A stretch of 64,000 bases of DNA from Brachynemurus nebulosus (GCA_035578155.1 JAPWDM010000003.1:71378963-71442962), one strand, 5' to 3'. Positions 25,462-36,496 are shown, numbered from the stretch's first letter. Notes: generated from the sequence alone by a model not told the origin. Numbers and translations are program-made.

Positions 25462-25860
25462 TAGGGATGATCGGTATTCATCGATTGTAGAAAAACATCG
25501 ATGTTTAGGGGGAAAAGATCGATGTAAAAACATCGATGTTACGTCCTCGATAACATCGACACATCGATGTTACGAGAATAATATCGAAATATCGATATTA
25601 TTCTAAGCTATCCAATATTTAAAAAGTCCTGTAGCTGATTTAAAACAAGATCCATCACTTTTTTGGCAAGTTCTAGGATCCACTTATCCAAACTTGAAAA
25701 AAATTACCATTAAATATTTGTGTGCACAGCAAGTTCAACAGCTTCAGAGAGACTTTTTTCAAAAGCTGGGCAGCATTTGTATCAACAAAGGAACTTATTA
25801 AAAGGGAAGCTTCTAACAAAGTGACTTTTTTCGATGTTTTTCTAATATCGATCATCCCTA
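25462..25860 (+). mobile_element. hAT MITE with ACATCGATGT words and a transposase relic
   Basis: The termini TAGGGATGATCGGTATTC and atatcgatcatccctA are flanked by a perfect 8-bp duplication CTCTCAGT (25454-25461 and 25861-25868). The left part is built from the palindrome ACATCGATGT repeated about five times. The right half keeps a frameshifted piece of hAT transposase (25646-25824). It is therefore an internal deletion derivative of an autonomous hAT element rather than an unrelated MITE. Confidence 0.93.
25646..25824 (+). pseudogene. hAT transposase C-terminal dimerisation domain, frameshifted
   Basis: From 25646 the frame reads QDPSLFWQVLGSTYPN and continues with LKKITIKYLC to about 25718. 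The reading then continues in another frame with TASSTASERLFSKAGQ, followed by a QRNLL-like segment and a TGA at 25822-25824. The aromatic WW/FW position after DP, the YPxL and KYL spacing and the SERLFSKAG motif are the signature of the hATC dimerisation region at the extreme C-terminus of hAT transposases. The break falls right after KYLC. Only about 60 residues of a protein normally several hundred long are present, and there is no start codon, so it is dead. Frames of 69-73 codons overlapping it on both strands are shadows. Confidence 0.85.
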
Positions 25861-25868
25861 CTCTCAGT

Positions 25869-26127
25869 GTATTGAAATATAAACAAGTAAACACTGAACG
25901 TTGGATAAATAAAGTTATATTGTACTGTTGAAGTTGTTGTGTGTTTATTTAATTATAAAATATTAAACGTAAAATAATAGAAAATGTTTTACAATAGAAA
26001 AAACAGAAAAATAATAGTGTTTCATTTTATAGTAGTTCATAGTAAATAAAAATAATAAATAAAATTAAATATACCTACCATTGCCACAATATCCTGCCAT
26101 AACATAGTAAATTTCCCAGGACTCAAT
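25869..26127. repeat. Inverse copy of 22237-22507
   Basis: Reads tattgaaatataaacaagta at the left and cccaggactcaata at the right, the mirror of the earlier arm. It sits directly right of the hAT/MITE nest and inside the split direct duplication, so it arrived as part of the same roughly 900-bp block. Confidence 0.8.
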
Positions 26128-26223
26128 ACAATAATGAAAGAGATAAAACCATGAAAATGGAAATTATTTAAATTCATAAGTGATGAAGCATGGTTAAATT
26201 TAACTGAAATGGATCATACCTGT

Positions 26224-27699
26224 CAAATGTTTATATAACTAATAGTGGAATATAATAGAAAGTTAGATGAAACATTCCAAGATGACAGACAAGATCATGT
26301 TCACTAATATCTCATCTACAGGTAGTTAGAACAGATAAGTAGTTACAAGTTGTCTCCACTAGCAGCACTAGAGGTATACATCATCAAGTTTTAGATGGTA
26401 ATAATGAACATTATGAAAATCTCATATGTTAATAATATATTAACCGTTAAATTAACAAGATGAAAATCGACAAGTTAGTGCCTTCTGATTTAGTTTCAGA
26501 AATTGCACAAAGGACTTATGTATAAAATACAAAAGATATTTAATTGCTACAAATGTAATATGATTCTTAGATAATCACAAACTTCAAAATGTTTGTTTAA
26601 GTGATTACGTCATTAAATAGAAATATCAGTAATTAATATTGTAGTGAAAATTAATACGAAACTTCTTCAGTAATTAACGTCAGTAGTTTTCAAACAGATA
26701 CTCAACTATTTTTGGTAAAATTTTCCACATATTGTAAAAAGATATGATGGACTAAAGAATTAATTAATCTTATTTGACAGTCACAATACGTTTGTTGTCA
26801 CGTGATGGGAAAGAGTGACAGCAAAAATATCATTATTTACTCCTTGCTAATTGATTTTTATTAGCTTCAAATAATCCGTTAGTTTTGAGGTAAAATTCTT
26901 AAATATACAAATACATTTAATAGAGGTTGTCTTTGAGGAATTACCAATAATCTGGCCTTTTAAATTAGGTTAGTTCTCTATTAAATTCACGTTCAAACTT
27001 CAGTCTAAACATTTTTCACTGTCAGGTATTTAAAATATTTATGCAGCAAGTTTTTTTGATATTAACCACGTAGTTAAAAACGGGTTGTGATGTCACTCTC
27101 TCTTACATTGTTGCCACTAGGGTCACTACAAATTTGGAAATTAATCCAAACTTAAAATTAAAAAAAAAATTAATTTATTTTGCTAGTTATAGGCAAAGTA
27201 GAGTTATTTATATATTTGCTTAGTTACAGAACACTTCTTATTTAGAGAATGTGATGTAACTGCAGCTAATGGACGTTTTTGCCCAAATTTTGAAAATAAA
27301 TAGTAAATAAATAGAAAATAAATAGTATAAAAATGCGTATTCTAATACAGTTTCTCAAAATTACTCAAATACCCCATTATACATTTAAGTGTTCCATGTT
27401 GTTCCAACCTTTATTGTGTTGGAATTTATATTTTTTTAATATGAAAATCACAACTAACAAAAAATAAATTTAGGGAAATTAAAACCGTAGTATAAGCTAT
27501 ATAATACTAAAGAACGTGAAAATCAAAACTAACTTTGCGAAATTTGAAAATAAAATGAGAAAAAAATTACCTTTACTCATCAATCATTTCCTTTAGCAAA
27601 TTTCCGAACGGAAATTGAGCTATAACAACAAGTGTTATGATGAAACTTGAACTCGGCCTATAATATAAATTTATTGAATAAGTAGGTGTTCGCACGATA
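26224..27699. other. AT-rich intergenic DNA, no gene recognised
   Basis: No repeats with recognisable ends and no credible reading frame. Short words such as aaataaatag are repeated near 27296-27325. Confidence 0.4.
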
Positions 27700-28245
27700 A
27701 CACTCGAACGAAACATCCTATATTTACAAAAATTCGGAGAAAACATTGGAGTTCGAAAATCTTGAATGAATTCGTTAACCAGACGGGTCCGACGCCCCAC
27801 AACTGGGTATTTTGGACAATTTTCGTTTGGTAGAAATGATTTTGCAAAAATTTGTAAAAATTGTGGAAAAGATCACATAAGAAAAACTTTATTTATCTCC
27901 TATATTTAATAAGATTCAAATACGCATTTAAAATTAAATTAACATTGGAACATCTACGATTCGAATCAGCCACGTCTGTATTTTCATTTAGTAGATACCG
28001 CATCTTTATCGACTGGGCCATAGGAATATCAACACTGCTTATTTTTAAATAAACTATACGATCATAACTAGTTAAAAATGCATCAGAAATGTACAAAATA
28101 ATTTTTTGTAGATTTTATCAAACAAAAATTAAAATAGATTATAGTTGAAAAATTTCTAAATTTATCAATTTGATAAATAGAAATTTTTGTAATCGGAAAT
28201 TCGCTATGTTACGCAGGATACTGCGACAGGCGCATCATTACTTTA
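27700..28245. repeat. Inverse copy of the 23760-24085 repeat with a SINE inside
   Basis: Two blocks (27700-27795 and 28196-28236) mirror 24002-24084 and 23779-23812 respectively. The DNA between them contains a tRNA-derived SINE copy (27905-28060), which could be an insertion into this element. The 75-codon minus frame at 27573-27800 overlaps the first block and is not supported. Confidence 0.6.
27905..28060 (-). repeat. tRNA-derived SINE, copy 1
   Basis: On the minus strand the head has A-box-like TGGCCCAGTCGATAAAG (about 28018-28002) and B-box GATTCGAATC (27967-27958), at tRNA-like spacing. The body continues to lower coordinates. A copy with about 85-90% identity by eye lies at 31102-31255 in the same orientation, which supports a dispersed SINE rather than a tRNA gene. 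Frames at 27861-28096 on both strands are shadows of it. Confidence 0.65.
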
Positions 28246-28789
28246 TATTTAACGATCCAACACTATAGATATAGTAACTATGGACACTAATTTATAAAAC
28301 ATTAATTCGTTCAGAAAAAATTCCATTAGTTTTATGTAAATATTTGTTATGGATATTAGTACCGATATTTTAACTTGTACTTTGTTCCTGGCTCATATAC
28401 CTCTATGAGACCATTTTTGCTTATGTATATATTGATATTGGAAACATAATAGTATATAATATAGATACAGATAACACATACGTATACAGATGATTGATTA
28501 TATATATTATACATGTCCGATAATATTACAATTCATTGGTACATTACTAACTAACATTATTGTGTTCTAAGTAAATGAATTATGATAATTAATAATTGAT
28601 TATATTATTATATGTGTAAATAAAGAGGCAGTACAAAAGTGGACAAAAAAATCGAAACATATGAAAAATAAGAACAAATTGTCAAATGTATAGGTTACAC
28701 TTTCACAAATAGTGTTCTGTACAATGATGTGTTTTATCAACGTAATAACATACGAGGGTACTACTTTTGATATAGAACTATAGAACCGC
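28246..28789. other. AT-rich intergenic DNA, no gene recognised
   Basis: Nothing beyond A/T-rich sequence and a 64-codon minus frame (28600-28794) without a domain. Confidence 0.35.
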
Positions 28790-28872
28790 TGCAACTTTAC
28801 AACTTTTGGTGCAGAACTACTGTGACCTTACTACTTTTGGTGCAGAATTGCTGTGACCTTACTATAACTAAA
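28790..28872 (+). repeat. ~31-bp minisatellite, short array
   Basis: Two to three units of ttactacttttggtgcagaa plus ttgctgtgacc. The unit matches the longer array at 29380-29620 about 500 bp away. The DNA between them (28873-29379) holds no recognised feature, though cttgagggatcaaagtccaac near 28883 is mirrored by gtggactttgatcgctcaa near 29345, so the two arrays may flank an insertion. Confidence 0.75.
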
Positions 28873-29379
28873 CGCAGAATTCTTGAGGGATCAAAGTCCA
28901 ACAAAAAGGAAAGATATATTTTTAGTAAGAGATACCTACATATTTTGTTACATTAAGAAGATAAAATGCTGTGGCAATAAAGATAGATATAGAATAATAA
29001 TATCAAAACTCCCGCTATTAGTTTTTATATCTCTCACTCAGGTAATAATGCACTGTATATACAATGTATGAAAATACACTACGTTGTAAAAAAAAGTAAT
29101 ATAGATCTTGAAATAGTTTGCTTATTTATATAGTAATACAATGATATACCTACTTAAATAAGTAATTTTAAATTAAATAAGTAATATTAAAAAATTCATA
29201 ATTATAGCAACACTACAAAGATAGATTTTATGATTGCATCAGGTAGTTCAATAAAATTGAACACATTTCACTTAGGTATTTGTAAGTACGATTTTTTTAA
29301 TGGTGTAGACCCTTACTTTCATTTTTTTAACGGAGTACTGTAAAGTGGACTTTGATCGCTCAAAAACTTTGCGTTTAGT

Positions 29380-29620
29380 TATACTTTTGATGTAGAACTG
29401 TTGTAACCTTACTACTTTTAGTGCAGAATTGCTGTGACCTTACTACTTTCAATTCAGGACTGCTGTGATCTTACTACTTTTGATGCAGAACCGCTGTGAC
29501 ATTACTACTTTTGGTGCAGAATTGCTGTGATCTTACCACTTTTGGTGCAGAATTGCTGTGATCTTCTGCCTTTGGTACAGAATTACTATGACCTTACTAC
29601 TGCTATGACGCTACTCTAGT
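29380..29620 (+). repeat. ~31-bp minisatellite, long array
   Basis: About seven units of gcagaattgctgtgaccttac plus tacttttggt, with single-base variation between units, decaying at the right into an inverted ctagtggttctatac...gtatagaaccactat hairpin (about 29617-29650). Confidence 0.85.
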
Positions 29621-29940
29621 GGTTCTATACTATTGGTATAGAACCACTATAATCTCACTATTTTTAATATTAAAAGGCGGTTGGTATAGGACAAGGGACC
29701 AATTGTTCAAATATTTTTATAAATTAGTGTAAATACCATCAATGCATATATTAATAGAGGGTATACGTTTATTATAGTATAATAACGTGGCCTCAAACAA
29801 TATTGGATTGGATAAAGTACCTTTATAATTGTAAGGCTATTCAGTGGGTATGATAGAACGCTACATTGACCAAGGCTCACTAATATAGTTTGTTTGAGGA
29901 CATAAGGGAAATTATGAATATACATACCTATATAGTTCTA

Positions 29941-29979
29941 CAGGATGTAAAACAAATAACTCTCGTCCTTTTGTGGGGT

Positions 29980-30041
<62 letters not shown>

Positions 30042-30174
30042 GTAAGGGAAATAACTCTTATCCTTTTGAAGGATTGACGCGACTGTTAATCCCGAAAAAA
30101 TTCCTGCGGTTTTAGTGTCTGCAGGGTGTTGAGTCACTCCACAAAAGGACGAGAGTTATTTGTTTTACACTCTG
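29941..30174. mobile_element. TA-type MITE with (TA)n replacing one arm
   Basis: The ends CAGGATGTAAAACAAATAAC and gttatttgttttacactctg are inverted and flanked by TA (29939-29940, 30175-30176), the Tc1/mariner target pattern. The right arm is complete (tgacgcgactgttaatcccg, then aattcctgcggttttagtgtc). The left arm is cut after about 40 bp by a (TA)n array (about 29982-30036). A full palindromic copy is at 36719-37094. The 69-codon minus frame with a long Tyr-Ile run is (TA)n translation. Confidence 0.8.
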
Positions 30175-30180
30175 TATATC

Positions 30181-31101
30181 ATTGTATACAATATTAATCT
30201 GCATATCGGTTAAATATACTTGAACTTAATGTAAACTAAATGGGAAATAACTATTTGAACCGTTATTCTTTTCTGCTTATATTTTATCGTCCAGTCTGTT
30301 ATAAAAACATACAATTTCTAACATCGTAGTATCAAACAAAATTAAAGAAATGCAAGACGTTAATAACATTGATCCTAGTATGGTACAATACCTAAGAAGT
30401 TCGTGCACCTACATTTTCATTTTTTTTTTTTAAATACGCCACTGATCAATACACCGAAATTAATGTAGCGTACACCGTAAATTATAAATTGTATTCCAAC
30501 TTTCATTTTTTCTCCATACTGAGTATAACTTAAAATTTTTAATAAAAAAAGTAAATATAACCTCGAAAAGTTAATCAGTATAGCAGTAAAAACTTACGTA
30601 CATATCTAGCTATTTGGTATTCCCTTTTTTGTTTCACGGGCACCTTTTAAATTTGTTCCATGTATTTACTTTTTTGTCTGAAGTAATATTATTTTTTTGT
30701 GAATATCTAAAAAAAATTATATTTTGAGTTTAATTTTATATCTGGTTGTCGAATACTTTAAAAGAAAGATTTCCAAGAATTTTTTTCGTATAAAATATAT
30801 TAACCACTGAAAGTAATATTTCTATTTGAGTTTATTTTTTATCTTGGTTTATTTTCCTTTAATAATAATTTAAAAAGAATCTCATATTTTTTTAAAAAAA
30901 TTGTTTGGTCTGGAAACTAGAAAAAATTTTAAAATAACGAAAATACTGTACTTGTCTTTACTTATATAAATATGTTGTTAAAAACTCTGAAAATGTGGAG
31001 ACCAATTAGTATTGCCACCAACAAGGAGAAACATATTTTAGTATTAATTTTACAATTCAATGTGAAACAATTCATTCATATTTCAGTTTTCATAACAAAT
31101 T
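30181..31101. other. AT-rich intergenic DNA, no gene recognised
   Basis: Homopolymer-rich, no frames of note, no inverted ends recognised. Confidence 0.4.
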
Positions 31102-31255
31102 TTAATAAGATTTAAATGCCCATTTAAAATTAAATTGCCATTGGAACATCTACGATTCGAATCAACTACGTCTGTGTTTTCATTTAGTAGATACTGCACC
31201 TTTATCGATTGGGCCATAGGAGCATCAATGTTGCTTACTCTTTAATAAACTATAA
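31102..31255 (-). repeat. tRNA-derived SINE, copy 2
   Basis: Closely matches 27905-28060 over its full length, including gattcgaatca, cattggaacatctac and catttagtagatac. On the minus strand, B-box GATTCGAATC and A-box-like TGGCCCAATCGATAAAG are conserved. Both copies share the same flank-side taataagattYaaat, which suggests this is element sequence. Confidence 0.65.
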
Positions 31256-31420
31256 ATTATGGACAAAATAATTTTTGGTAGATTTTAAATAAAAACTGAA
31301 ATAGATAATGAATGACTGATTGAATACATATATTTATAAACTTATTTTAATTGTTTTTAAATGTTTTTTACGAGTATGTCATCTGTTAGTATGAAAACTT
31401 GGGACTGGCGATGACCTATT

Positions 31421-31938
31421 ATAGAGGGTTTACATTTGCAATGATTTGCTGGCGCCACTTTTAAACTTGCATGTCTGTCCAGTTTACACTACTTGCACGT
31501 CCATTTACACATTATTGACATTGTGTATAATTTGGTAAGTACTGCGCAGGTCACAAATGGCTGAATTGGATAAATAACTGTCATATATAGCTTTCATTTG
31601 TATCTAAATGTAAAGCAAACAATGAATTAGAAGAGAAAAAATAATATAATAGGTACTTAAAGATGATATTCAAACCTGAATAAACTCGTAAAAATGACAT
31701 TCAAATATTTTTAAAATAATACTGGCGCCAATACAAGTTTACATTTGGGTGTTTTAATTTTAGTGGCGCATGAATAATTACTGGCGCCATGAAAGTTAGA
31801 AGGTTGCTAACTTTTTTCATTCGTGCATGCCCTGATCTGCCTTGCACGCCAGTAGATGTTTACACATTCATTTTGCTTTTACTGGCGCGCCACTTTGCGT
31901 TGGCGCCAGCAAATCATTGTAAACGTAAACCCCGTATA
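31421..31938. mobile_element. MITE with TATA-GGGTTTAC ends and GGCGCC words
   Basis: The left end tatagagggtttacatttgc, continuing aatgatttgctggcgcca, is mirrored on the right by tggcgccagcaaatcattgt and aaacgtaaaccccgtata. The interior repeats the word actggcgcc in both orientations (near 31450, 31722, 31779, 31880 and 31901), unusual in this AT-rich setting. No coding sequence. Superfamily unassigned. Confidence 0.8.
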
Positions 31939-32144
31939 AACTGTAAGAATGACCATTAAAAATTCTCCGCAAAATTTCCTTTCATACCCTGTTCCATATT
32001 CCCATTAGAAAATATTACCCATATCCTAATTTTATTGTGCAACTTCCCGTGCAATAATAATTTTACTATTTGATAATTTTAACAGTCGAGAATGGTAAAA
32101 CATGGTACATAGTTATAACACGGCACATTGGTAGACAGACTCAG

Positions 32145-32821
32145 CTATAGTATATTTTTTTAGTTTAGAAATGACGTCATTATCATCTCTTTTCAATTTA
32201 TGATGCTAGCTGTCCTTTAAAAAAATTATACGATACTGATCCTTAAAATAGTACACAAATTAAGTTGATTTTCATTTTTTCTATTTCTCTCTTATTCCAG
32301 TTGTCAAATTATATAAGATTTCACTTACGGATTTGTGTATACCGACTGAAAGTAAGAAAGAAATAACAAACCATTTAGTTAGGTACTATTAAATAATTTT
32401 TAACAAGAGAACCAAAAAAAGGATGTATTATTTTTTATTTGACCCACCCATTTCAATTCATATTTTTATGATACCTTACTGTGGTACCTTACTATCATAA
32501 AAATATGAATTGAAATGGGTGGGTCAAATAAAAAATAATACATCCTTTTTTTGGTTTTCTTGTGAAAAATTATTTAATAGTACCTAACTAAATGGTTCGT
32601 TATTTCTTTCTTACTTTCAGTCGGTATACACAAATCCGTAAGTGAAATCTTATATAATTTGACAACTGGAATAAGAGAGAAATAGAAAAAATGAAAATCA
32701 ACTTAATTTGTGTACTATTTTAAGGATCAGTATCGTATAATTTTTTCAACGGACAGCTAGCATCATAAATTGAAAAGAGATGATAATGACGTCATTTTTA
32801 AACTAAAAAAATATACTATAG
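32145..32821. mobile_element. Near-perfect foldback, two 329-bp arms
   Basis: The arms 32145-32473 and 32493-32821 are equal in length and differ at about six positions by hand alignment. They surround a 19-nt spacer containing ccttactgtggtacc. Outer ends are ctatagtatattttttt and its inverse. No open frame. Such arm identity implies recent formation or active homogenisation, and any transcript would fold into long dsRNA. Confidence 0.95.
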
Positions 32822-34527
32822 CCCTATATACACTCATATGCGACTTGAGCACTTACTTTATGTTATCATAATTATGTACCCAAGAGACACTTATATCTGT
32901 AGGTCCGTTTAGTATATTATCTCGTACGTTAAGTCAGAACTACATCCAAGGAGAGTTCATTGTACTACCATGTGTTTACATAGTATTCAGACAATGCTTT
33001 TGAATAAACTCATTAAACTTTATTAGACCGATTCTCAACTAAATGGTTTAACAGTAAATATTATAGTACGATGCAACTCTGCTAAGTAATATTTATTTAA
33101 GAAATAGTGAAATAGTTTGGAAACCTTTAATAGTATTTATTTGTGGTTACTGTGGTTTCGTGTAAGAACCACTTGTCTGGGTAATAAAACATTGATGTAC
33201 TTTAGATTTAAAGTGTTACATTTTATCTATAGTAGTACCTGTACTTGTAATCAGCAATTTCGAGAATAATGTTGTTTTCAAATTTCAACCATTCCAACTA
33301 ACGTGACAATAAACTAGACACTCTGTGAAAAGAAGAATTTTCAGAAACGTGAAAACTTTATTTTAAGATCGAAGATTTGAACTTCTAGCTACCAAAAATT
33401 TTTAAATTTTGAAAAATTAACATTCATCACCTAAGAGTATTCAGAATTTCAAAAACTTCCAACAGTGTAGAAATGTCTTAACATACACTAAGACTAAACT
33501 ATTATGGGCGCAAGCTACATTGAGGAGAGAATCGACTAGAGAGAATGCTGTGTATTACAAATACATTAAGAAATTGAAGCAAAAAAATTGACTGATGTGA
33601 GCAAAAAAATTGACAGATGGGATTACTTTAATGGCGGTCAAACCATTAATTTAATGGTTTATCTAATATTTATAAACAAGTCTCCCTGGGTTACAAGTTG
33701 GGCTTACTAAAATTGAGTCATGCTTCAAAATTTAATGCCTGTGGTATCTCTAGGAAACATATGTTAATATGTTCGATTCAGTGCTCAGTGGCAAGCTAAA
33801 AAGAACTTTTTTATCTACAGCTGCACTTATTCTTGTCTATCATATTAATAAAAATAAATAGAAGTTTACTCACTCACTCATATAAAAACATAATTACTTG
33901 GTTTGGTTGGTAACTATGGAAATAATACAATTTGTGTTCCCCACACGTCAGTTTCTGGAGGTCTTTTAAGTTTGCGCCCATAATATTAAAACTCTCAAAA
34001 TAAACAATTATGAAACTGTTATTATTTTCAGTTGAAAAATTCGACTAAAAATGGCACATAAGTACAACTGTTACACCTTTCATATACATATTAATTATTG
34101 CATTTTAATAATATTTTATACCATGAAGAAAGTGTAAGTCATCTTTCTAAAACTGAACTGGAATAATAAACCTTCATGAAACCATTGTACTTAAATTATT
34201 AACGCTTTAAAACTCATCACAATGAATTAAACTGTCGACCACGATATTCACTGGTGTCAAGCAAGTTACAAAAAGGTCGACAAGTCAAAGTTTTCAGTAG
34301 GTAACTATTTAACCCATTTTATAGTTACTATACATTTAAATAGACAATTGTAGTCAACGCTTTCCCATTATACAGGTTGATTTTGTTGTGAGTTTCCATT
34401 TTTATTACAATCAAACTGTTAATTTAAAAAAAAAAAAAATTGTTTTGATAATAGTTGTATAAGTAGATGCTATTAGGGGCGACTGATTACTATAGACAGT
34501 AGCTTTATAAATATATGGTTTCCGAGA
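32822..34527. other. AT-rich DNA; dispersed repeat at 33790-33990
   Basis: 33901-33975 is the inverse of 10784-10864, and 33790-33820 (gcaagctaaaaagaactttt) is the inverse of about 10894-10918, in rearranged order. A small tandem (gcaaaaaaattgaca) occurs near 33580-33615. No gene. Confidence 0.5.
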
Positions 34528-35344
34528 TAGGGATGTTACAGATATCCGTAACCGTAACCGAAACTACCGGATATCTGAAATGAGACCGTATCCGAAAATA
34601 AAAGTTTCGGATTTGTTTTGGATAAAAACTAGGGATGTTACGGATATGAAATTTCGGATACGGATACGGATACGGATATTTAAAAACATTTTTTTCGGTT
34701 TCGCTTTTGGTTACGGATATGTAATAATATCGGATAATGTTTCGGATATGGTTACGGTTACGGATAATTGCTTTAAATGAACATTTTTTTTAGAAAAAAG
34801 GGGAAAATTTTACCCCAAAAAGTGAACGCCAAACACAAAGCAACGGAAATCTATCAAGAGAAATATATGTAGCAAAAATTTGCTTCGATTTAACCTCAGT
34901 ATTCCAACGGCAGTTGTCTGTTATTATCCGAAATAAATCCGAAACTTTTATTTTCGGATACGGTTTCGGTTTCGGATATGTAATTATTTCGGATATCCGG
35001 TACTTTTGGTTACGGTTACGGATATCCATAACATTCCTAATAAAAACAAACAACTACCGTTGGAAAAATGAATTTAAATCGAAGCAAGTTTTTGTTGGAT
35101 GTATTTCTTTTGATAGATTTCCGTTAATTCGTGTTTGAAGTTAATTTTTTGGAGTAAAATTTTCTCCTTTTTCTAAAAAAATATTTTCACTAAAATAAAT
35201 TATCCGTAACCGTAACCGTAACCGTATCCGAAACATTATCCGATATTATTACATATCCGTAAATGAAACCGAAATCGAAAAAAATGTTTTTAAATATCCG
35301 TATCCGTATTCGTATCCGAAATTTCATATCCATAACATCCCGTA
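34528..35344. mobile_element. hAT MITE (CGGATA family), inverted copy hosting another
   Basis: The left end TAGGGATGTTACAGATATCC is at 34528; the right end is ggatacgaat-like sequence closing with catatccataacatccc at about 35340, with an extra G before the final TA. Its arms are of the same family as 34630-35039 and 36497-37270 but in the opposite orientation. It is interrupted at 34622-35047 by a younger member of its own family. No convincing outer 8-bp duplication is left. Confidence 0.75.
34630..35039. mobile_element. hAT MITE (CGGATA family), nested copy
   Basis: The ends TAGGGATGTTACGGATATG and ggatatccataacattcctA are flanked by a perfect 8-bp duplication ATAAAAAC (34622-34629 and 35040-35047). 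Subterminal arrays of CGGATACGGATA and GGATATCC occur on both sides. The centre (agtgaacgccaaacacaaag, caacggaaatctatcaagag) is shared with the other copies. Frames of 66-87 codons rich in Ile-Arg/Tyr-Pro repeats are translations of the CGGATA words. Confidence 0.93.
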
Positions 35345-35570
35345 GACTGATAATACAAACTACACTTTTACCTAAAATTTTTGGACAAATTGCGTTTTAA
35401 ATATAACACTTTATTAAATTTCTACTTAGACTGATTTCAAACGAAATAGGTATTTATGTTATATAAAACCATTTTAGCCCAATCTGGTAGTTGATTTCAA
35501 ACAGAAGTAGGTCATTAGGGAAAAAAAAATAACCAAAATTATGTTATTCATCAGAAATTAAAATTATTAA

Positions 35571-35848
35571 CCCTTAACCGGTTCGGTGAATTTTTATAAT
35601 ACTCACGGTAAAGTGATGTCTGAGACATCGACAAATTAACATACCGCGGGCTGGTAACATAGATAGCCAAAACTGGAGACCACACGTATATGCATGTATC
35701 AAACACTCCCCTTACGCTAACAGGGTAAAATTTGCCCTAAACCGTAAAAAATACACAAACGTTCAGTTAACCAAAACAAGCAAGGAGGAAGAAAACTGAA
35801 AGAATACATTTGTATACGACTCACAGACATCAACTTACCGGTTAAAAG
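35571..35848. mobile_element. Small TTAA-flanked MITE (CCCTTAACCGGT ends)
   Basis: The ends CCCTTAACCGGTTCGGTG and caacttaccggttaaaaG are inverted with some mismatches and flanked by TTAA at 35567-35570 and 35849-35852. The centre holds a taccgcgggctgg pocket. piggyBac-like by target site; superfamily is inference. Confidence 0.7.
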
Positions 35849-35852
35849 TTAA

Positions 35853-36394
35853 GTTATTTACCACAAAATTAATTAAGAAACAAAATTTTATTTAAAAAAT
35901 TTACCAATTAAAAAAGTGTAAGTTTGCATTGTAGCCCAAAAACCATAAATCACGACAAAACTTCCAACTACGTTCTCTACAACTCTTAATTGAATGAATC
36001 AACGGTTTAACTATAATAAAAATGAAAAGTCTCAAAAAATTTAGCCTGTGTAGTGTGAATACTATTTTAAATTGTTGAAAACGGTGACCACAAATGTTAC
36101 AATATAACAGTATAATAATACCATTTATTTTCATTTTAAAATTTCATTTAAAATAATCTCTATATACTCAAATATCACAAGTTCATAACATAATCGTATT
36201 GTAATAGATGTTGTAATCTCATGCATATATGGATATACATGCGAGAATAAAATGTTGTCTTCTATAAGTATGAAAATTAAAGAGACACTTTTATAAATAT
36301 TACATAACAGGAATTTGTAATTACAATAAAAATGTAGAATAATTATTGTATAATATTGTCTCCAGGCGAGCAATCTGTTGTTATCAAATTATAG
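35853..36394. other. AT-rich DNA, no gene recognised
   Basis: Two abutting minus-strand frames (35901-36134 and 36131-36373, 77 and 80 codons) overlap by 4 bp. Neither shows a domain, and their Ile/Tyr/Phe-rich composition is what A/T-rich DNA gives by chance. Confidence 0.35.
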
Positions 36395-36496
36395 TTAAGG
36401 ATGATTGGGAGGTACAATCGGAGATAAAAGTAGATCATCAAATTAGAAATTCACGAATAATTGCGTTCTATAACAAACTATGAGGTAAATAAATAG

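Larger units (their letters stand above)
25229..25873. mobile_element. MITE with CACYSAGAGAAAAA ends, split by a hAT element
   Basis: The left end TACACCCAGAGAAAAAAC, continuing aacttaatttcaataa, is mirrored near the right end by ttattgaaatt...ttaatttcaagttgcc and tttttctctcagtgta. The right end is interrupted just before its terminus by the hAT MITE at 25462-25860 with its 8-bp duplication, so this element is older. TA flanks suggest a Tc1/mariner-like or similar TA-inserting family; not proven. Confidence 0.65.
24533..26223 (+). repeat. Direct duplication, second copy split by insertions
   Basis: Copy 1 (24533-24757) is continuous. Copy 2 is present as 25106-25225 and 26128-26223 with matching order (aaaaaattaaataattct, then aacaaatcaatctt, then caataatgaaagagataaa, then ttcataagtgatg). 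Copy 1 therefore serves as an approximate empty site for the roughly 900-bp block 25226-26127. About 7 bp at the junction (gcaagtg in copy 1) are not retained in copy 2. Confidence 0.8.

Noticed and set aside
34580..35138. Frames with Ile-Arg-Ile-Arg or Tyr-Gly-Phe-Gly repeats
   Set aside because: Translations of CGGATA/TTTCGG words in the hAT MITE arms.
35901..36373. Two minus-strand frames overlapping by 4 bp, operon-like
   Set aside because: The window is clearly eukaryotic, the frames have no domains, and the overlap is coincidental.
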